From Martinezella miluonensis (GTDB taxonomy: Bacteria > Pseudomonadota > Alphaproteobacteria > Rhizobiales > Rhizobiaceae), in the NCBI RefSeq assembly GCF_900094545.1, contig NZ_FMAH01000044.1:1-51989 (forward strand): a stretch of DNA of 51,989 nucleotides, read 5' to 3'. Each line of letters begins with the position of its first letter. The first letter of the stretch is position 1. The position numbers and the translations under genes were made by a program. The notes beneath the pieces are model-generated. The model had not been told where the DNA came from and searched no databases. It saw nothing but the letters and a program-made list of their open reading frames with translations. Of the stretch, positions 34,321 through 42,990 are shown piece by piece.

Positions 34321-35090
34321 CAGTCCCTGATCGTTGCCCAGGCTAGCATCTGCTCGAACAGTGTCTTATAGCCGTTCCAGGCGATGAATTCGGGCGGCAG
34401 CCAGTGCGGGCCGACATCCGATGTCCAGACGAGTGTCTTGCCGGCGCCATAGGTGCCGGTTACCAGCAGCGGCTGCGAACCATACTCGCTGGAAACCGTC
34501 GCAAGAACCTGGGCGCCCTGCTTGACGGCCACTTGGTTGAAGCCGAGGAGATAGGGCCAGTCGCCTCCCAGGCCCTTGAGGACAGGATGATCGGCACTTC
34601 CCGTGACGACAGGCGAAAATCCCTCGGGAACCTCGACACGATCATCGATCGCCAGGCAGGTCACGGGCAGTACTTCTTCGACCGGGGTCTTATGATAGCG
34701 CGCGCCACCGTTAATGCCTTGGAAGCTGTAATAGCCACCAAACATCAATAGTGCGCCGCCGTTTGCCACATAGTCGCGCAACAGTTTCAGACGGTTCGGT
34801 GTCCTCTTGGAATGAATCCAGGTATCCGGATGCAAAAGCAGCGTGTTGGCGCCGATATCCGACAGAATGATAGCGTCATAGTCCGCAATCACCTCTGCCG
34901 TCAGCGGAAAATCACGCTGCGCCTCATGTGCCGGCATGAAGGTGACGTCGAAGGCGCTGTCCTTCAAAGCCTTGAGAAGCTCGTCGGCGCCAGTGTGATA
35001 GGTCACCGTCGGAAACTGGTCGAAACCTTTGATGTGGGTGGCGGTCGAAACCCATGACTCACCTGCCAGAAGAACCTTTTTCTTGCTCAT
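34320..35090 (-). CDS. Glutamine amidotransferase-like protein (PF07090/DUF1355 type)
   Basis: 256 residues with a flavodoxin-like, class I amidotransferase-like fold judged from ADYDAIILSDIGANTLLLHPD, RLKLLRDYVANGGALLMFGGYYSF and the closing GKTLVWTSDVGPHWLPPEF. The start motif VLLAGESWVSTATHIKGFD is typical of the DUF1355 group. In the usual place of the nucleophile Cys there is no clear GxCxG elbow, so classic amidotransferase activity is doubtful. A strong ribosome site (AGGAG, six bases) precedes it. It overlaps the kinase gene and follows the phosphotriesterase-like gene by 26 bases. Its function is unknown. Confidence 0.75.
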   Translation of the reverse strand: MSKKKVLLAGESWVSTATHIKGFDQFPTVTYHTGADELLKALKDSAFDVTFMPAHEAQRDFPLTAEVIADYDAIILSDIGANTLLLHPDTWIHSKRTPNRLKLLRDYVANGGALLMFGGYYSFQGINGGARYHKTPVEEVLPVTCLAIDDRVEVPEGFSPVVTGSADHPVLKGLGGDWPYLLGFNQVAVKQGAQVLATVSSEYGSQPLLVTGTYGAGKTLVWTSDVGPHWLPPEFIAWNGYKTLFEQMLAWATIRD

Positions 35091-35116
35091 GTCTGCTCCT
35101 TGAATGCACCCGACCT

Positions 35117-36208
35117 TCAGGCCGAGGCGGAAAATACCGATTGGGGATTGGTGATCAGCATCTGGTCGATCGCCTGCTGATCGACGCCATGGCGTTTCAG
35201 CCGCGGCAGGAAATGCTTGAGAATGTAGCCATAGCCGAAGCCGCCATAGCGGGTCAGCATGATCTTGAGAAAGACGTCCTGCGACAGAAGCAGGCGGTCG
35301 GTAAAGCCTAAGTCGACGAGCGCCCGGATCGCCCTGGCGTTCTCTTCATCCGACGGCGATTGGGCATCCTGATCGGCGTAATAATAGTCCATGCCGATCA
35401 TGTCGTATTCCAGAAAAGCGCCACGTTCGGCGAGACTCTTTTGATAATCGAGATCATTGTGGCTGGGATTTATGTGGCAGAGCACCGTATGACGCAGGTC
35501 CGCGCCTTCTTCCTCGACCACATCCAGTACGCGATGGGCGAGGCGCTCCCATCCCGGCAGGTGGATGGACAAAGGCAGGCCTGTCAGCCGCGAGGCTCGC
35601 GCCGATGCCCGCAAGGACTTCTGCTCCTCGGCCGTAAAGTCCTTGCTGACGCCGACCTCGCCGATGACGCCAGCCATGATATCAGGCTGGGTCTCGCCAC
35701 CGCCGACGTCGTTGACGATGAAGGCCGTGACCTCGTCCAGATCCATGCCCTTCAGCCATTCGGGATGGGTATGTTCCAGATAGAAGCCCGTACCCATGAT
35801 GATCTTCAGACCGGACATGCGAGCAATACGGCGCAACTGTTCGGCATCGCGCCCTATGCCAAAGTTGGTGGTTTCCACCACGGTGTGGCCGCCAAGCTTC
35901 TGGAAGCGGCCGAGTTCGGCTAGCGCCAGATCCCCGTCATCCAACGAGACGTTGTCGCGGTTCATATAGGGGTTCATCCGAAGTTCGCCGATGATCTCGA
36001 TTCCCACCGGCTGTTCGGCGATCGCCTTTTCATCGGGATGGCAGGGGCATTTCCACGAACTCGCCCCATCCAGAAAAATGTGCTCGTGCATAAGCGTCAC
36101 GCCCATATCCACGACCGGTATCGGGCCCAGCACCGTCATGGCGCATCCGGTTTGAACGCCGATGGCATGATGCGCTTTGGTCGTATCCGCAAAGAGATGG
36201 TCCATCAT
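35117..36208 (-). CDS. Phosphotriesterase-family metal-dependent hydrolase
   Basis: 363 residues of the PTE branch of the amidohydrolase superfamily. Metal ligands are recognisable: LMHEHIF (HxH), GVIGEVGVS (the bridging carboxylate, Glu rather than carbamylated Lys), LSIHLPG, LCHINPSHND and LSQDVF with the catalytic Asp. Members other than true phosphotriesterases are mostly lactonases or hydrolases of N-acyl, carbamoyl or phosphosugar lactone compounds. It is the first enzyme after the permease gene, two bases from its stop, with AGGAG inside the permease end. It probably acts on the imported compound or its phosphorylated form. Confidence 0.85.
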   Translation of the reverse strand: MMDHLFADTTKAHHAIGVQTGCAMTVLGPIPVVDMGVTLMHEHIFLDGASSWKCPCHPDEKAIAEQPVGIEIIGELRMNPYMNRDNVSLDDGDLALAELGRFQKLGGHTVVETTNFGIGRDAEQLRRIARMSGLKIIMGTGFYLEHTHPEWLKGMDLDEVTAFIVNDVGGGETQPDIMAGVIGEVGVSKDFTAEEQKSLRASARASRLTGLPLSIHLPGWERLAHRVLDVVEEEGADLRHTVLCHINPSHNDLDYQKSLAERGAFLEYDMIGMDYYYADQDAQSPSDEENARAIRALVDLGFTDRLLLSQDVFLKIMLTRYGGFGYGYILKHFLPRLKRHGVDQQAIDQMLITNPQSVFSASA

Positions 36209-36210
36209 GC

Positions 36211-37224
36211 TCAGCGGCTCCTCGTCGCGCCCTTGAAGAGGCGGAAGTTCAGCCAGATTGCCACCAGGATGATGACGCCAGTCACGATCGGCGTGAAGAA
36301 AGGCGACATGTGCGAGAGGATCAGACCATTGGCGATAACGGCAACGGTCAGTGCTCCAAGCACCGTGCCGACAACCGAGCCCCGCCCACCGAACAGGCTT
36401 GTACCACCCAGTACCACTGCGGCAATGACATCGAGTTCGAAACCCTGCCCGGCATTTGAAGAGCCGGAACCCAGGCGCGCGGCAAGGATGATGCCGGCGA
36501 TTGAGGCAGCGACACCCGATATCACATAGACGAACAAGGTGACGCGCCGGGTATTGACGCCGGCGCGGCGCACCGCTTCGGCATTGGCGCCGATGCCGGT
36601 GACATAGCGGCCGAAGGGCGTTTCATTAAAGGCGACATAGGCCGCGGCAAGGGCCACGATCGCAATCATTGCAGGTGCAGGAATGCCAAAGAACCAGGCC
36701 TGGCCAATCGCCGTGAACGGGCTCTGCGGATCGACCGGGATCGAATAGCCGCCGGTGATGAGCAGCGCCAGGCCCCTGATGACCGATAGCCCAGCCAGGG
36801 TGACGATGAAGGCTGGGATCCGCTCGTAAGCGATGAAATATCCCTGGATCAATCCAGTTGCGCCACCAAGAAGCATCATCAGAACGACAACGAGCGGCCA
36901 TGGGATTCCGGCCTGAAGGCAGGCAGCCGAAAGCGTTGCGGCAAGGGCCAATACGGATCCGACCGAAAGATCGATGCCGCCTGTTGTGATGACGAAGGTC
37001 ATAGCCGCTGCCACGATCAACAAGGGCGCGGATTGTCTGACGACGTTCAGGAGGTTGGGAGCCGTCAGGAAGACATGGGTAAAGAGGGAGAAGAAAACGC
37101 AGACGACGATGAAAAACAAGGCGATCGAAACGATGCCGCCATTGGCTATCGCCTTGTCGTAGAGGCGCGCCTTACGCAGGCGAGACGACGGGCTGGTTTG
37201 GGCATGAGAAGAGGCTATGGTCAT
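36211..37224 (-). CDS. Ribose-type (CUT2) sugar ABC transporter permease
   Basis: 337 residues with about ten membrane spans and the RbsC-family element FVITTGGIDLSVGSVLALAATLSA. Later family marks are AGVNTRRVTLFVYVISGVAASIAGIIL and AAVVLGGTSLFGGRGSVVGT. It is expected to work as a homodimer because the operon has only one permease gene. Its ATG overlaps the ATPase gene stop (ATGA). The partner proteins are encoded directly upstream. Confidence 0.92.
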   Translation of the reverse strand: MTIASSHAQTSPSSRLRKARLYDKAIANGGIVSIALFFIVVCVFFSLFTHVFLTAPNLLNVVRQSAPLLIVAAAMTFVITTGGIDLSVGSVLALAATLSAACLQAGIPWPLVVVLMMLLGGATGLIQGYFIAYERIPAFIVTLAGLSVIRGLALLITGGYSIPVDPQSPFTAIGQAWFFGIPAPAMIAIVALAAAYVAFNETPFGRYVTGIGANAEAVRRAGVNTRRVTLFVYVISGVAASIAGIILAARLGSGSSNAGQGFELDVIAAVVLGGTSLFGGRGSVVGTVLGALTVAVIANGLILSHMSPFFTPIVTGVIILVAIWLNFRLFKGATRSR

Positions 37225-38018
37225 ACGGAAGCACCTCGCTCAGTGGGTTGTCCGGCCGAGCGAGCAGAAAACTTGCGACCGACGATCAGGTTGACGACCT
37301 CTTCGATATTCGTTTCCGCGATAAGGCGCTCGGCAACATTCTGTCCCTCGTACATTACCTGGATGCGATCGCAGACGAGGAAGAGATCTTGCAGACGATG
37401 TGTGATCAGAATGACGCTGACGCCCCGCGCACTGACTGTGCGGATGAGCTCCAGTACCGCTTCGACTTCGGCAACTGCCAAGGCTGCCGTCGGCTCGTCC
37501 ATGATGAGGACCGACGGATTGAATGACGCCGCGCGTCCGATTGCGATGGACTGGCGTTGGCCGCCTGAAAGATTTTCGACCTTGAGATGCGTGTCAGGAA
37601 TGACGATGCCAAGCCCTTCCAGCATATGGCGCGCCCGTTCATGCATGGTCTTTTTGTCGAGGATCGGGATGCCGGCAAGCTTCCATTTCGGCTCACGCCC
37701 AAGGAAGAGATTTCCTGCGACGTCGACCGTGTCGCAAAGGGACAGGTCTTGGTAGACCATCTCGACATGCGCAGCGCGTGCGTCGGCTGGCGACGCAAAG
37801 GAAACCGGTTTGCCGTCAATCTCGATCGTCCCCGAATCCGGGATCACCGCGCCCGACAGGACCTTGCTCAAGGTCGATTTGCCTGCGCCGTTGTCACCGA
37901 CAAGGCCAAGGACCTCGCCCGGCTTCAAGGTCAACGATACATTGTCCAGGGACTGCATCGTACCATAGCGTTTGGAAATACCGGTCATCCTGACGCGGTA
38001 GGTATCAGCGTTTGTCAT
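37221..38018 (-). CDS. Sugar ABC transporter ATPase, single nucleotide-binding domain
   Basis: 265 residues. Walker A is GDNGAGKST, the signature is LSGGQRQSIAIGRA, Walker B is VLIMDEPTAAL and the switch His is in ILITHRL. This is a one-domain protein of the kind that partners a homodimeric CUT2 permease, unlike the double-domain RbsA type encoded at 42987. I chose the ATG at 38018 (MTNADTYR) with GGCAG upstream, rather than 38087, which adds 23 residues unlike the family. It lies 89 bases after the binding-protein gene. Confidence 0.9.
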   Translation of the reverse strand: MTNADTYRVRMTGISKRYGTMQSLDNVSLTLKPGEVLGLVGDNGAGKSTLSKVLSGAVIPDSGTIEIDGKPVSFASPADARAAHVEMVYQDLSLCDTVDVAGNLFLGREPKWKLAGIPILDKKTMHERARHMLEGLGIVIPDTHLKVENLSGGQRQSIAIGRAASFNPSVLIMDEPTAALAVAEVEAVLELIRTVSARGVSVILITHRLQDLFLVCDRIQVMYEGQNVAERLIAETNIEEVVNLIVGRKFSARSAGQPTERGASV

Positions 38019-38107
38019 ATCAATGCTGCCTTGCGGAAATGGCCTGAGCCATGATGCCACAACGTCATGGCCGATGCGAACGGCCATGACGTGACGAGGT
38101 GTGAGAG

Positions 38108-39049
38108 CTACTTGAACATGCCCCGGAACTTGTCGACATTTTCCTTGGTGACGATGGTCACCGGCACATTGATGATTGGATCGATCTTGTCGCCCTTTTT
38201 CACCTTGACGAGCGCTTCGACCGCCGCTTTGCCTTCGCCAGCCGGATCCTGCTGGATGACAGCCGTAACCCAGCCCTGATCGATGCCTTCGATCGCCTGC
38301 TTGGTCAGATCCCAGCCGAAGACCTTCACGCTACCCGTTTTGCCCTGGCTGGTGACGGCCGCAACGGCACCGAGCAGCGCAGGCTCGCCGGTCGCATAGA
38401 GCGTCGTCATGTCGGGATTGGCGGTGATGAGATTTTCCGCTGCGCTGAGCGCCACATCCTGGACGTTCTGGCCGTCTACGGTATCAAGGAAGTCGACCTT
38501 CTGCCCGCCCGCCTTTACCGCCGTCTTGAAGCCGTCAAGACGCTGGTTCTGGATGAAGGAGTTGAGCGCGCCGACAACGCCGATCTTGGCACTGCCGCTC
38601 AACTTGGCTTTGACATAATCGGAATAGAATTTGCCGATCTCCCCGCCCGCCTTGGTATTGTCGACACCCACGAAGGCGATGTTATCGCCGTTCGGAATCT
38701 GCGCATCGATGGCGATGACCGGGATACCGGCCTTTTTGGCAGCAGTAATTGCCGGCTTCACCCCGTTCACGTCGATGGCGACCAATATGATACCGTCGAC
38801 TTTCTGGGTGATGTAGTTCTCGATGGCATCATTCTGTGCACTGGGCACGTTGTTTGCGTTGAAGATGACAAGATCGACACCGGCCTTCTTTGCCGCCTCC
38901 TTGGCGCCATCATTGATCTGGTTGAAGAAGAGAGCCTGCTGGTTGATCGTCACCAGTGCCAGCGTATCCGCCATGGCGGCACCGGCGCTGCAGGCAAGCG
39001 CAACGGTTGCGCCAAGCGCGCAACCGAACAAATATTTCTTAAGACGCAT
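38108..39049 (-). CDS. Periplasmic sugar-binding protein (RbsB-like) of the first CUT2 importer
   Basis: 313 residues with a signal peptide ending SAGAAMA. The mature type 1 periplasmic binding fold shows INDGAKEAAKKAGVDLVIFNANN, QKVDGIILVAIDVNGV and AKKAGIPVIAIDAQIP. FVGVDNTKAGGEIGKFYSDYV also fits. Related proteins bind ribose, allose or other small sugars and nucleosides. GGGGAAC precedes the start. It is the first gene of the transport and catabolic operon and sits just after a promoter with two palindromic operators (39082-39119). Confidence 0.92.
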   Translation of the reverse strand: MRLKKYLFGCALGATVALACSAGAAMADTLALVTINQQALFFNQINDGAKEAAKKAGVDLVIFNANNVPSAQNDAIENYITQKVDGIILVAIDVNGVKPAITAAKKAGIPVIAIDAQIPNGDNIAFVGVDNTKAGGEIGKFYSDYVKAKLSGSAKIGVVGALNSFIQNQRLDGFKTAVKAGGQKVDFLDTVDGQNVQDVALSAAENLITANPDMTTLYATGEPALLGAVAAVTSQGKTGSVKVFGWDLTKQAIEGIDQGWVTAVIQQDPAGEGKAAVEALVKVKKGDKIDPIINVPVTIVTKENVDKFRGMFK

Positions 39050-39081
39050 GATCGTTCCCCATGTTTTTGGATTGCATGAGG

Positions 39082-39119
39082 AGTATTCAAGTAACTTGAA
39101 TTCTTGTCAAGTGACTTGA
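39082..39119 (-). promoter_or_regulatory. Promoter of the first catabolic operon with two overlapping palindromic operators
   Basis: On the minus strand, TTGACA (39110-39105) and AATACT (39087-39082) are 17 bases apart, a well-formed sigma70-type promoter. A 15-bp palindrome TTCAAGTAACTTGAA (39086-39100) covers the spacer and the edge of the -10. A second, TCAAGTGACTTGA (39107-39119), covers the -35. The centres are 20 bases apart, about two helical turns, so the two dimers would lie on the same DNA face. The likely ligand-controlled repressor is the XRE-cupin protein encoded immediately upstream. Confidence 0.7.
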
Positions 39120-39171
39120 ATGGATGATTTTCAAGATGGTCGCGAGCTTGCTCCGACTGGATCCGCACGAA

Positions 39172-39792
39172 TTAAAAAGTCGCTGGCGTATTGACCCAGA
39201 AGATGCTGGCGCGTTCCGCTCCCACGTTGCGATACCAATGGGGCAGTTCGGAGTTGAAAACAAAACTATCGCCAGGAGAGAGCCGGAAAGTACGCTCACC
39301 GACCATAAGCTCGACTTCACCCGCAAGGACGTAACCGACCTCCTCGCCGACATGCTGGATCGGCCCGGCACTTTGACCGCCGGCCTCGATATGATGGATG
39401 TTGCATTGGAGCAGATGACCTTGCGAATAGGGGATAACTCGTTCGAGAGAGATACCTTCCCCCCTGCGCAACGGGTCCAGTCCGATCAGCGGCCTCGTTC
39501 CCGAACGGAAGACGATGCCCTCCTCACCATCGGCCTCCTCAAACATCCAGCCTATATTGGTGCCGAGAACGCCGACGAGCCGATGGAGCATTGGCAATGA
39601 GGGCGAAGCCTTGCCGTTCTCGATCTTCGACAGCAGGCTTTCAGAACAATCTGCCGCCAGGGCAAGAGCCTTGAGGGTCAACCCCCGTGTCTGCCGGGCG
39701 AGCTTCAAGCGACCTCCAAGCCGCACTGGATTGGTCAGTATCTTTTCCTCGCCGACGTCTCCCGATTTGCGCGGGGGTTCTATCATGTTCAT
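39172..39792 (-). CDS. XRE-family transcriptional regulator with C-terminal cupin domain
   Basis: 206 residues from the ATG at 39792; 39786 and 39861 are alternatives and none has a strong ribosome site. The helix-turn-helix is LGGRLKLARQTRGLTLKALALAADCSESLLSKIENG (about 25-60). A cupin covers about 130-200 (HVGEEVGYVLAGEVELMVGERTFRLSPGDSFVF). HTH-cupin proteins usually repress or activate neighbouring catabolic or transport genes in response to a small ligand. It is encoded directly ahead of, and on the same strand as, the sugar-binding protein gene and its double operator. Confidence 0.88.
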   Translation of the reverse strand: MNMIEPPRKSGDVGEEKILTNPVRLGGRLKLARQTRGLTLKALALAADCSESLLSKIENGKASPSLPMLHRLVGVLGTNIGWMFEEADGEEGIVFRSGTRPLIGLDPLRRGEGISLERVIPYSQGHLLQCNIHHIEAGGQSAGPIQHVGEEVGYVLAGEVELMVGERTFRLSPGDSFVFNSELPHWYRNVGAERASIFWVNTPATF

Positions 39793-40145
39793 GGTTTTGG
39801 TATCGCCGTTATCAAAGCCAAAGCTTAACGCCAGCCCATTGCTTATGTCTAGGCATTGCATCTCGGCCCGTGCAAAAGGTCATCACTTCACCTGTACAGT
39901 TGCGAATGAGAGAGAGCATCGCAAATGGTAGCTCTTGAAACGACGGGCACTCGCGGTCACGATGAGCAGCATTTGGATAAGGCTGACTATAGAAGCGGAT
40001 AAACGACACCTGCTTGAAACGTAGCTTCCGGGCGATCAGCGCAAATCAGCGCGGAATTTCGAGCTTGTCGTGCCAGATGCGGCCGCGGCGGACGAGGTGG
40101 ACCCGGTGGCCGCTATTTCGAGTATTGGCTTATCGACGACGAACC

Positions 40146-41066
40146 TTATGGCATTTGCACGCCGGTTGCCGTCGTAAAGACACGATAGAGCGATCGCGTC
40201 GCGGTGATGAACAGCTGATTTCGGCGCGGGCCACCGAAAGTGAGATTGGCCACCGTCTGCGATATCTTTATCTTGCCAATCAAGGTGCCATCAGCCGCGA
40301 AACAATGGACGCCGTCGCCGGCACTTGTCCAGATATTACCCTCGACATCGGCGCGGAAGCCATCCGGGACGCCGGCGTCGATGTTGCAGAAAACGCGACC
40401 GTTTGCGAGTTTTCTGCCATCCACGAGGTCAAAGACACGAATGTGCCTTGGGGCATTGACGTCGTGGCTTGCAGCAGAGTCGGCCACATAGAGCTTTGTC
40501 TCATCGGGAGAAAAGGCCAGGCCGTTCGGCTGGGCGAAATCCTCGACCACGACATCCAGCTCTCCTTTAGACGGATCGAGCCGGTAGACATTGCGGGTTG
40601 CCTGCTCGGGCTCCGCCTTATAGCCTTCGTAGTTTGAGAGGATGCCGTAGGTCGGGTCGGTGAACCAGACGGTTCCATCCGAACGGACAACAACGTCGTT
40701 CGGCGAATTCAGGCGCTGGCCCTTATAGCTATCGGCGAGGATCGTGATCGAACCGTCGATTTCGGTGCGCGTCACCCGACGGCCGCCGTGTTCGCAGGAT
40801 ATAAGGCGCCCCTGACGGTCGCGAGTATTGCCATTGGTGAAATTGGATGGTGCCCGGTAGATCGACACGCCGCCGCCTGGCACCCATCGCAACATACGTT
40901 CGTTGGGAATGTCGCTCCAGATAAGGCATCCGGTATCGGCAAACCAGACTGGGCCTTCTGCCCAGCGGCAATCTGAATAAAGCTCCTCCAATCCAGCGCT
41001 TGGAACCACGAGGTTGCGAAAGCGGGTATCGTAGATTTCATAGAGAGACGATGCGTCGTTCGGCAT
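40146..41066 (-). CDS. SMP-30/gluconolactonase-family sugar lactonase
   Basis: 306 residues of the SMP-30/regucalcin beta-propeller family. The metal ligands are in RWAEGPVW (Glu), LNSPNDVVV (Asn) and GVPDGFRAD (Asp). Members hydrolyse aldonolactones to aldonates with Ca2+, Zn2+ or Mg2+. The ATG at 41066 has AGGA eight bases upstream; the frame to 41243 is an artefact. It is the last gene of the leftward second ABC operon, 32 bases after a permease gene. The dehydratase encoded at 47943 could act on its product. Confidence 0.9.
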   Translation of the reverse strand: MPNDASSLYEIYDTRFRNLVVPSAGLEELYSDCRWAEGPVWFADTGCLIWSDIPNERMLRWVPGGGVSIYRAPSNFTNGNTRDRQGRLISCEHGGRRVTRTEIDGSITILADSYKGQRLNSPNDVVVRSDGTVWFTDPTYGILSNYEGYKAEPEQATRNVYRLDPSKGELDVVVEDFAQPNGLAFSPDETKLYVADSAASHDVNAPRHIRVFDLVDGRKLANGRVFCNIDAGVPDGFRADVEGNIWTSAGDGVHCFAADGTLIGKIKISQTVANLTFGGPRRNQLFITATRSLYRVFTTATGVQMP

Positions 41067-41098
41067 TTCGGATGTCCTAAAACTGCTGGGGATCAGTG

Positions 41099-42049
41099 TC
41101 AGCGACCGCCGGTTGGGCGGCCGCCTGCAACCAGGATGACGGCAATGATGATGAGGCCGGTGAGAACGAGCCTGGGGCCTGCGCCAAAGCCATAGGTATT
41201 CAGCATAGACACGACCAGGAACATGAACAGGGACGCGCCCCATATGCCCGGAACGTTCGAGTCTCCACCGGCGACCGCCGTTCCGCCGATGATGACGACG
41301 GCGATCGACATCAGCAGATATTCGGCACCCATATTAAGGGCAGCCCCACCGGAAAAGCTCGCCAGCAGATAGCCGCAAATCGAAGCGAGGATGGCGCAGA
41401 GCACATAGGTTGCAAGCCGCGTTCCATCGACGGGAATGCCTGCCATGCGCGCCGCAAACATGCTTTGTCCGATTGCCGATATCCACCGGCCGTAGATCGT
41501 TCGCTCCAGCAGCGCCCAGGCAAGCAGCGAGAGCAGGAGCGCAACGATGGCAACATTCGGGATGCCAAGAAAGCCCGATGTCGTGAAATCAGCGAGTTGC
41601 TCAGGCGGCTTGATGCGAAGGCCACGATTGCTCCAGATTGCCGTCGACTGAATGATGAAACTCATCGACAGCGTCGCGATAATCGGCGGGATGCGCAAAA
41701 GCTTGATCAGGGCATAATTGCCGATGCCAATGCCAAGACCGATCAGGATCGACACCAGCAGGCCTGGCACGATCATGCCGTCTTCGACATTCATCAGCTT
41801 CAGCGCCACGGTGCCGGCAAGCGTCATGGTGGCTGGCACGGAAAGATCGATATTGCCCGGGCCGAGCGTGATGACGAACATCTGCCCGATACCGACGATC
41901 ACCGAGAAGGCTGCGAAGGTCAATGCGGCCTGCGACAGACCAAGGGAGCTTGCGCCACCGGTGAAAAGCACAGTGACGAGCCATACGGTGATGGTGGCAA
42001 AAAACGACCAGATCCAAGGCTTCCGCCCGAGCACGCGAAGAGCGATCAT
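41099..42049 (-). CDS. CUT2 sugar ABC transporter permease (second importer, subunit 2)
   Basis: 316 residues and about nine or ten membrane spans. The RbsC-type conserved loop is FVITLGPGNIDLSVPATMTLAGTVAL, with LLMSIAVVIIGGTAVAGG near the C-terminus. The start overlaps the stop of the other permease gene by four bases (ATGA). Two different permease genes imply a heterodimeric channel. Transported substrate unknown; a sugar or sugar acid fits the neighbours. Confidence 0.9.
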   Translation of the reverse strand: MIALRVLGRKPWIWSFFATITVWLVTVLFTGGASSLGLSQAALTFAAFSVIVGIGQMFVITLGPGNIDLSVPATMTLAGTVALKLMNVEDGMIVPGLLVSILIGLGIGIGNYALIKLLRIPPIIATLSMSFIIQSTAIWSNRGLRIKPPEQLADFTTSGFLGIPNVAIVALLLSLLAWALLERTIYGRWISAIGQSMFAARMAGIPVDGTRLATYVLCAILASICGYLLASFSGGAALNMGAEYLLMSIAVVIIGGTAVAGGDSNVPGIWGASLFMFLVVSMLNTYGFGAGPRLVLTGLIIIAVILVAGGRPTGGR

Positions 42050-42990
42050 GAGTGTTTCTCCCGCTTCTCGACGCGGCTGAGCAGCAGCCGCAGGGCCAGC
42101 ACGACGATCAGGATGGCGCCCTGAGCGCCGATCTGCCAGTCCGGCGAAATCCGTAAGAATGACAGGAAAGAGCCTGCCAATGTCAGGGTCAACGCGCCGA
42201 TGACGGCACCGATCGGCGAAACCCTGCCGCCAATAAATTCCCCGCCGCCAAGAATGACGCCGGCGATCGACAGCAGCGTGTAGCGTAGCGCGATGTTGGC
42301 GTCCGCCGATGTGGTAAGCCCGACAAGCGCAATGCCGGATAGCACCGCGAACAGACCGGCAAGCCCATAGGCGGCCGCGCGCAAGGTTACAACGGACCAG
42401 CCGGCGCGCTCGAGCGACCGTTGGTTGCCGCCGACGCCACGGATCAGTACGCCGAAGGAAGAGCGCATGAGGATCAGCTGGGAAATCAACGCGATCACGA
42501 CACTTGCAACAATCGCCATGGGGACCAGCGGCGGCTTTGACGTCATCAGCCAGCGAGCCCAGTCGGGCGCGGTGCCACCCGGCGCAGGCAACAGCAATAC
42601 GGCAAGGCCACCCCAGACAAAGCTCATGCCGAGGGTGACGACGATCGACGGCAAGTCCCTGATATAGATGATCACGCCCATTGCGGCGTAGACGACGATC
42701 GAGGCGAGAAGAATGAGGATGCCCAGGAGCGGTGCTGACTGTAGATAGGTCGCAGCCACGCAGGCGGTGAAGCTGACGAATGTTCCCATCGACAGATCGA
42801 GATCATTGACCGACATGATCATCATCTGGGCGATCGTCGCCAACGCGATTGGCACGGCGAGATTGAAGAGCAGATTGAGACCGACATAGCTCATGGCGCG
42901 CGGCTGAAGATAGAAGACCGCGCTCAGCAGAACGACCAGTGATAGCGCCGGGATTAGCAGGCGCAAGGTGGAAGACGATGGGCGGATCAT
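42046..42990 (-). CDS. CUT2 sugar ABC transporter permease (second importer, subunit 1)
   Basis: 314 residues with a comparable span pattern. The family loop is MMIMSVNDLDLSMGTFVSFTACVAATYL, and LLSIAGVILGGGEFIGGRVSPIGAVIG follows. It is related to, but clearly different from, the permease encoded next to it. The start overlaps the ATPase gene stop by four bases, so ATPase, permease 1 and permease 2 are translated in series. Confidence 0.9.
   Translation of the reverse strand: MIRPSSSTLRLLIPALSLVVLLSAVFYLQPRAMSYVGLNLLFNLAVPIALATIAQMMIMSVNDLDLSMGTFVSFTACVAATYLQSAPLLGILILLASIVVYAAMGVIIYIRDLPSIVVTLGMSFVWGGLAVLLLPAPGGTAPDWARWLMTSKPPLVPMAIVASVVIALISQLILMRSSFGVLIRGVGGNQRSLERAGWSVVTLRAAAYGLAGLFAVLSGIALVGLTTSADANIALRYTLLSIAGVILGGGEFIGGRVSPIGAVIGALTLTLAGSFLSFLRISPDWQIGAQGAILIVVLALRLLLSRVEKREKHS

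Noticed and set aside
39862..40145. Possible short relic between the cupin regulator and the lactonase gene
   Set aside because: A few protein-like residues appear on the minus strand (GHRVHLVRRGRIWHDKLEIPR), but the frame is broken by a stop and has no start.
41096..42124. 342-codon plus-strand frame across the permease genes
   Set aside because: Antisense to a convincing membrane protein; very hydrophilic and without family resemblance.
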